Shown one piece after another: positions 13,600 to 16,156 of a DNA stretch of 16,156 nt; position 1 is the stretch's first letter, and every line of letters begins with the position of its first letter. This DNA is from Actinomycetes bacterium (lineage in GTDB: Bacteria; Actinomycetota; Acidimicrobiia; Acidimicrobiales; Palsa-688): the NCBI GenBank assembly GCA_021816565.1, contig JAKAXN010000066.1, forward strand, positions 1 through 16,156, in the 5' to 3' direction. The position numbers and the translations under genes were made by a program. The notes under the pieces are model-generated. The model did not search any database, was not told the origin of the DNA, and was given only the letters and a program-made list of their open reading frames with translations.

Positions 13600-15198
13600 C
13601 TACGAGGCCCGGTAGAAGCCGGAGGGCGAGCACTTGAAACCGGCGGGTGTCGAGGGATCCCGCACGAAGTGGCCGTCCTTCACGTCGATGAGCAACCAGC
13701 AGTTGGGCGGGGTCTTGGCCACCGGGTTGGCCGGGGCCGCCAGCCCGTCGCCGGTGAAGTTGGTTATCTGGTCCAGGCCGGCCTTGAGGGCCGTGCGGGT
13801 GAGCGCACCGCCCTCGTTGACCGCCTGGGCGAACAGGAGCCCGGACAGCCAGGCGTAGGTCGCGTACAGATCGGGGACCTGGCCCGGGTTGACCCGGCTG
13901 TACCACTGGTCGAGCGTGGCCACCATCGGGACGGAGGCGGCGTCCTCGCCGTCGTAGAGCGCCAGCGTCTGCTCCAGGATCGTGCCGGCCGTGCCGGGCC
14001 CGGCGTTCTTGATGTAGGCGGGGTCGTAGGCGGAGGCGCAGTAGTTGCCCAGCACGATCTTCATGCCCGCCTGGTACATGGCGTTGGCCAGCTGGCCGAT
14101 GATGGTGCCGGTGGCCTCGAACACCACACCTGTCACCCCGGCCGCCTTCATCTTCTGCACGTCACCGTTGAAGGTGGGATCGGTGGGTTGCAGCGTGGTG
14201 TCGGTGAAGACGAAGTGGTAGCCCACCGACTTGAGGGCGTTCTCCAGGTACTGTCCCTCGGCGGCGGTCTGGGGCGTGTTCTCGACCAGCAGGGCCATGT
14301 GCTGGCTGGCCGCCGCGTACTGCGGGAGGGATTTCAGGTAGACGTACGGCCCGGTGATGTAGCCGGGGGGGTTGGGCTGGGGCGAGAAGTTCTCCGGCGA
14401 GTTGGCCCGGGCCGCGGAGAGGGTCTCCCCGATATCGGGCACGTTCGGGGCCCCGGCCGGGATCCCGCCGTCCTGGAGGGAGAACGACCCGACGAAGGCC
14501 ATCACGTTGTCGGCCATGGTGGCCGCCTCGTTCTGATCGGTCGCCTGGTCGAACTGGTCGTCGGCGGAGTCCACGACCACCTTCCGGCCGCAGAGACCGC
14601 CCATGGAGTTGATGTAGGCGGCCACCGCCTCGGTTCCGTAGCGGGCACCGGCGAACAGGCCCGGCACCGGGCCGTTGATCGTCGCGATGTTGCCGACGGT
14701 CACCGTGCTGGCGGTGACCCCCGGACCGGAGCCGGGGGCGCCGGCCGGGCACATCCGGCCGCCGGGGCCGGCCAGCGGGTTCGACGCCGCGATGACCGCT
14801 CCGGGTCTGGAGGCCGACGGGGTGCCGGACGAGCCGGTCGGGGCGGTGGACCGCCCCTGGGCCGGCGCCGCCCCGACCGCGGTGGCCGGTCCCGATGTGA
14901 CCGCGCCGGCGGCGGCGGCCGACCCGGTCGGGGCCGCCCCGCCGCCGGTCGACGCCTGCTGGGTCACCGCCGCGGCCGGGGACCCGGCCCCGCCCGTCGC
15001 GGTGCCGCTGTAGCCGGCCGCCGGGCCCGCCGCCGGGCCGGTCGTGGTGGCGGTGGGGCCGTCGAGGGCCGCCATCTGGGCTGATGTGAGCCGCGCGCCG
15101 CATCCCCCGGCCAGCACCGCGATCACCATCCCCACGGCGGTCGCCCTCCCCGATCGGCTCCCCATCCTGCGTGGCCGCCGGAATCGCACCTGCGCCAT
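13600..15198 (-). CDS. ABC-transporter substrate-binding lipoprotein, branched-chain amino-acid type (Peripla_BP_6)
   Basis: A 532-residue exported protein. The N-terminus is arginine-rich (VRFRRPRRMGSRSGR), then hydrophobic (AVGMVIAVLAGG) with Cys33 in LAGGC, an imperfect lipobox; lipid anchoring to the membrane is likely. Residues about 44-150 are a low-complexity Ala/Gly/Thr/Pro/Ser linker. From about 160 on (STVTVGNIATINGPVPGLF, AVAAYINSMGGLCGRKVVV, VTGVVFEATGTIIGQLANAM) the sequence is a type I periplasmic-binding fold of the LivJ/LivK class, which binds amino acids, amides or aromatic acids for an ABC importer. No permease or ATPase gene is in view, so its ligand and partners are unknown. 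ATG 15198 has GGGGGAGGG just upstream (minus strand). A 16-bp palindrome at 15235-15250 lies 37 bp before the start. Confidence 0.88.
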   Translation of the reverse strand: MAQVRFRRPRRMGSRSGRATAVGMVIAVLAGGCGARLTSAQMAALDGPTATTTGPAAGPAAGYSGTATGGAGSPAAAVTQQASTGGGAAPTGSAAAAGAVTSGPATAVGAAPAQGRSTAPTGSSGTPSASRPGAVIAASNPLAGPGGRMCPAGAPGSGPGVTASTVTVGNIATINGPVPGLFAGARYGTEAVAAYINSMGGLCGRKVVVDSADDQFDQATDQNEAATMADNVMAFVGSFSLQDGGIPAGAPNVPDIGETLSAARANSPENFSPQPNPPGYITGPYVYLKSLPQYAAASQHMALLVENTPQTAAEGQYLENALKSVGYHFVFTDTTLQPTDPTFNGDVQKMKAAGVTGVVFEATGTIIGQLANAMYQAGMKIVLGNYCASAYDPAYIKNAGPGTAGTILEQTLALYDGEDAASVPMVATLDQWYSRVNPGQVPDLYATYAWLSGLLFAQAVNEGGALTRTALKAGLDQITNFTGDGLAAPANPVAKTPPNCWLLIDVKDGHFVRDPSTPAGFKCSPSGFYRAS

Positions 15199-15219
15199 GT
15201 CCCTCCCCCAAGGTTCGTG

Positions 15220-15277
15220 GCTGTGACCGGGCGTGGTGCCGATCGGCACCCCGTCCCGCTTCGCGTTTCGCTGTGAC
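15220..15277. repeat. Pair of direct repeats GCTGTGAC, 50 bp apart
   Basis: GCTGTGAC occurs at 15220-15227 and 15270-15277, each preceded by TTCG, within the divergent intergenic region. The 16-bp palindrome lies between them. TGTGAC resembles a CRP-type half-site, but no inverted partner is visible. Possible binding sites for one regulator. Confidence 0.3.
15235..15250. promoter_or_regulatory. Perfect 16-bp palindrome upstream of the lipoprotein gene
   Basis: GGTGCCGATCGGCACC is its own reverse complement. It lies 37 bp upstream of the lipoprotein start and about 124 bp upstream of the short leader ORF on the other strand. The arms and central GATC fit a dimeric regulator's operator. Confidence 0.5.
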
Positions 15278-15361
15278 AGGATTCGCCGTCTGCCCGGAAA
15301 ATCCCTTTTCTCCAATTCGGGGCCAGCGGCGGCGGAGCGGGGTACCGGGCCCGGGCGACCG

Positions 15362-15367
15362 TATGAT
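15362..15367 (+). promoter_or_regulatory. -10-like element ahead of the cyclase-like gene
   Basis: TATGAT, the best -10 match in the window, ends 6 nt before ATG 15374, so a transcript would start at or next to that ATG. No -35 is recognisable. Confidence 0.5.
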
Positions 15368-15373
15368 CAGGCC

Positions 15374-15436
15374 ATGGCGGCGGTGCAGGTGACGTGGCGG
15401 CGTGGACCGGCGACCGGTCACCGCCGATCTGGCTGA
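15374..15436 (+). CDS. Possible 20-codon leader ORF overlapping the cyclase-like gene
   Basis: ATG 15374 is placed for leaderless translation 6 nt after TATGAT and opens a 20-codon frame rich in Arg and Gly. It ends with TGA at 15434-15436, whose last A is the first base of the next ATG (TGATG). This arrangement would couple translation of the downstream gene, which has no Shine-Dalgarno at 15436. Alternatively the large gene really starts at GTG 15394, in its own frame, and the short frame means nothing. Confidence 0.3.
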   Translation: MAAVQVTWRRGPATGHRRSG

Positions 15437-16156
15437 TGGCCTCCCGGCGGACCGGGGAGGTCACCGTGGTGGCGGTGGGACTCGGTGGCCCCCGCCGGCG
15501 CCGGGCCGAGGTCGGTCCGGCTGACTGGCCGGTGGTGCTCGGCGCCTACCAGCAGGCGGTGACCCGCATCGTCGCCGAGCACGGCGGGACGGTCATCGGC
15601 TTCGAGGGCGACCTGGCCGTGGCCTGCTTCGGCCGGGGCCATCCCGGGGACGGGGACGGCCGGGCCGCCCTGTCCGCGGCGATGGACGTGGTGCGGGCCG
15701 TGGACCGCCTGAGCGCCACCCTCCCGGCCCCGTTCGGGGCGGCCGATCTGCGGGCCCACGTCGGGGTGCACACCGCGGCGGCGCCCGCCGGTCCCGGCCG
15801 GACCGCCGGGGACCCCTTCGCCGACCTGGCCGACCTGGCCGAGGTGGCAGCCCGACTCCGGGCCGCCACCGGGCCCGGAGAGGTCCTGGCCAGCACCGCG
15901 GTGGCGGAACGGTTCGGGAATCTGTTCGAGCTGTCGGCGGTCCCGTCCCGGGCCGGGGTGGCCTACCGGGTGATGGGCCGCAGGCCGGCCCGGGTGCGAC
16001 CCGGCCGCCGGGCCCACACGCCGCTCGTGGGGAGGGTCGACGAGCTGGGGTGGTTGGATCGTCACTGGAGGGCGGTCACGTCCGGCCCGGCCCGATCGGT
16101 GATGGTCGTGGGGGACCCGGGCATCGGCAAGTCCCGGTTGCTGACGGAGTTCGGGG
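15436..16156 (+). CDS. Degenerate class III nucleotide cyclase domain fused to an AAA/STAND-type ATPase (3' end outside window)
   Basis: The first 240 residues are visible. Residues about 8-185 match the adenylate/guanylate cyclase fold of large actinobacterial regulators: AYQQAVTRIVAEHGGTVIGFEGDLAVACFG (37-66), then VAARLRAATGPGEVLAS (137-153). Next comes TPLVGRVDEL (195-204) and Walker A GDPGIGKS (226-233), the start of an ATPase module that in such proteins precedes TPR-like repeats. The first catalytic metal-binding Asp, normally in a FADLVGST-like motif near the start, is missing: the strand reads VVAVGLGGPR. The transition-state Asn is Glu136; Asp59 and Arg140 remain. Cyclase activity is therefore unlikely, and the domain may be a sensor. 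No Shine-Dalgarno precedes ATG 15436; GTG 15394 is the alternative start. The frame is open to the window end. Confidence 0.85.
   Translation, partial: MASRRTGEVTVVAVGLGGPRRRRAEVGPADWPVVLGAYQQAVTRIVAEHGGTVIGFEGDLAVACFGRGHPGDGDGRAALSAAMDVVRAVDRLSATLPAPFGAADLRAHVGVHTAAAPAGPGRTAGDPFADLADLAEVAARLRAATGPGEVLASTAVAERFGNLFELSAVPSRAGVAYRVMGRRPARVRPGRRAHTPLVGRVDELGWLDRHWRAVTSGPARSVMVVGDPGIGKSRLLTEFG

Noticed and set aside
13669..15084. 471-codon plus-strand open frame opposite the lipoprotein gene
   Set aside because: No motif; reverse-complement shadow of the binding protein, with extreme Gly/Arg/Val content.

Overview
This is a GC-rich (roughly 70%) bacterial chromosome segment. Codon use is dominated by G/C in third positions. 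PucR, TetR and mycothiol-related DinB-type proteins, a steroid/lipid-type P450, and many genes that seem to start directly at the promoter without a leader all point to an actinobacterium. An acidimicrobial lineage is my best guess, but no rRNA or other phylogenetic marker is present to prove it. I see no tRNA, rRNA, CRISPR, insertion sequence or phage gene, and nothing that looks recently transferred.

Layout, left to right. (1) 1-2963, + strand: the tail of a PucR-type regulator, a zinc alcohol dehydrogenase and a cytochrome P450, probably an oxidative catabolic unit. (2) 3108-4546, + strand: two coupled membrane proteins, the second an NqrB/RnfD-like protein without the usual flavinylation motif. 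(3) 4498-6974: a SnoaL/ketosteroid-isomerase-like protein (-), a crotonase (+) divergent from it, and a PAS-EAL c-di-GMP phosphodiesterase (-) converging on the crotonase. (4) 7102-8397, + strand: a VOC protein and a TetR regulator with a clear palindromic operator in front of it. (5) 8398-8781: a 384-bp gene-free stretch between convergent genes, with a promoter-like element and a striking hairpin; it may encode a structured RNA. (6) 8782-12181, - strand: a V4R/GAF/GAF/GGDEF diguanylate cyclase, a gamma-carbonic-anhydrase-like protein and a TIGR03086/DinB-type protein. (7) 12387-13580, + strand: a secreted protein of unknown function. (8) 13600-15198, - strand: a lipoprotein substrate-binding protein of the branched-chain amino-acid type. 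(9) 15436-end, + strand: the start of a large cyclase-like/ATPase regulator whose cyclase domain looks inactive.

Two themes link the genes. First, ADH, P450, KSI-like and crotonase proteins would fit oxidation and beta-oxidation-type degradation of a hydrophobic (terpenoid, steroid or branched lipid) substrate. Second, nucleotide signalling is well represented: an apparently active c-di-GMP synthase, an apparently active c-di-GMP phosphodiesterase, and a degenerate class III cyclase. Seven start codons lie 6-7 nt after a -10-like hexamer with no room for a ribosome-binding site, whereas the other starts have good Shine-Dalgarno sequences. The window is mostly ordinary accessory metabolism; the most promising unexplained items are the 8398-8781 RNA-like region, the NqrB-like membrane pair and the degenerate cyclase with its short leader ORF.
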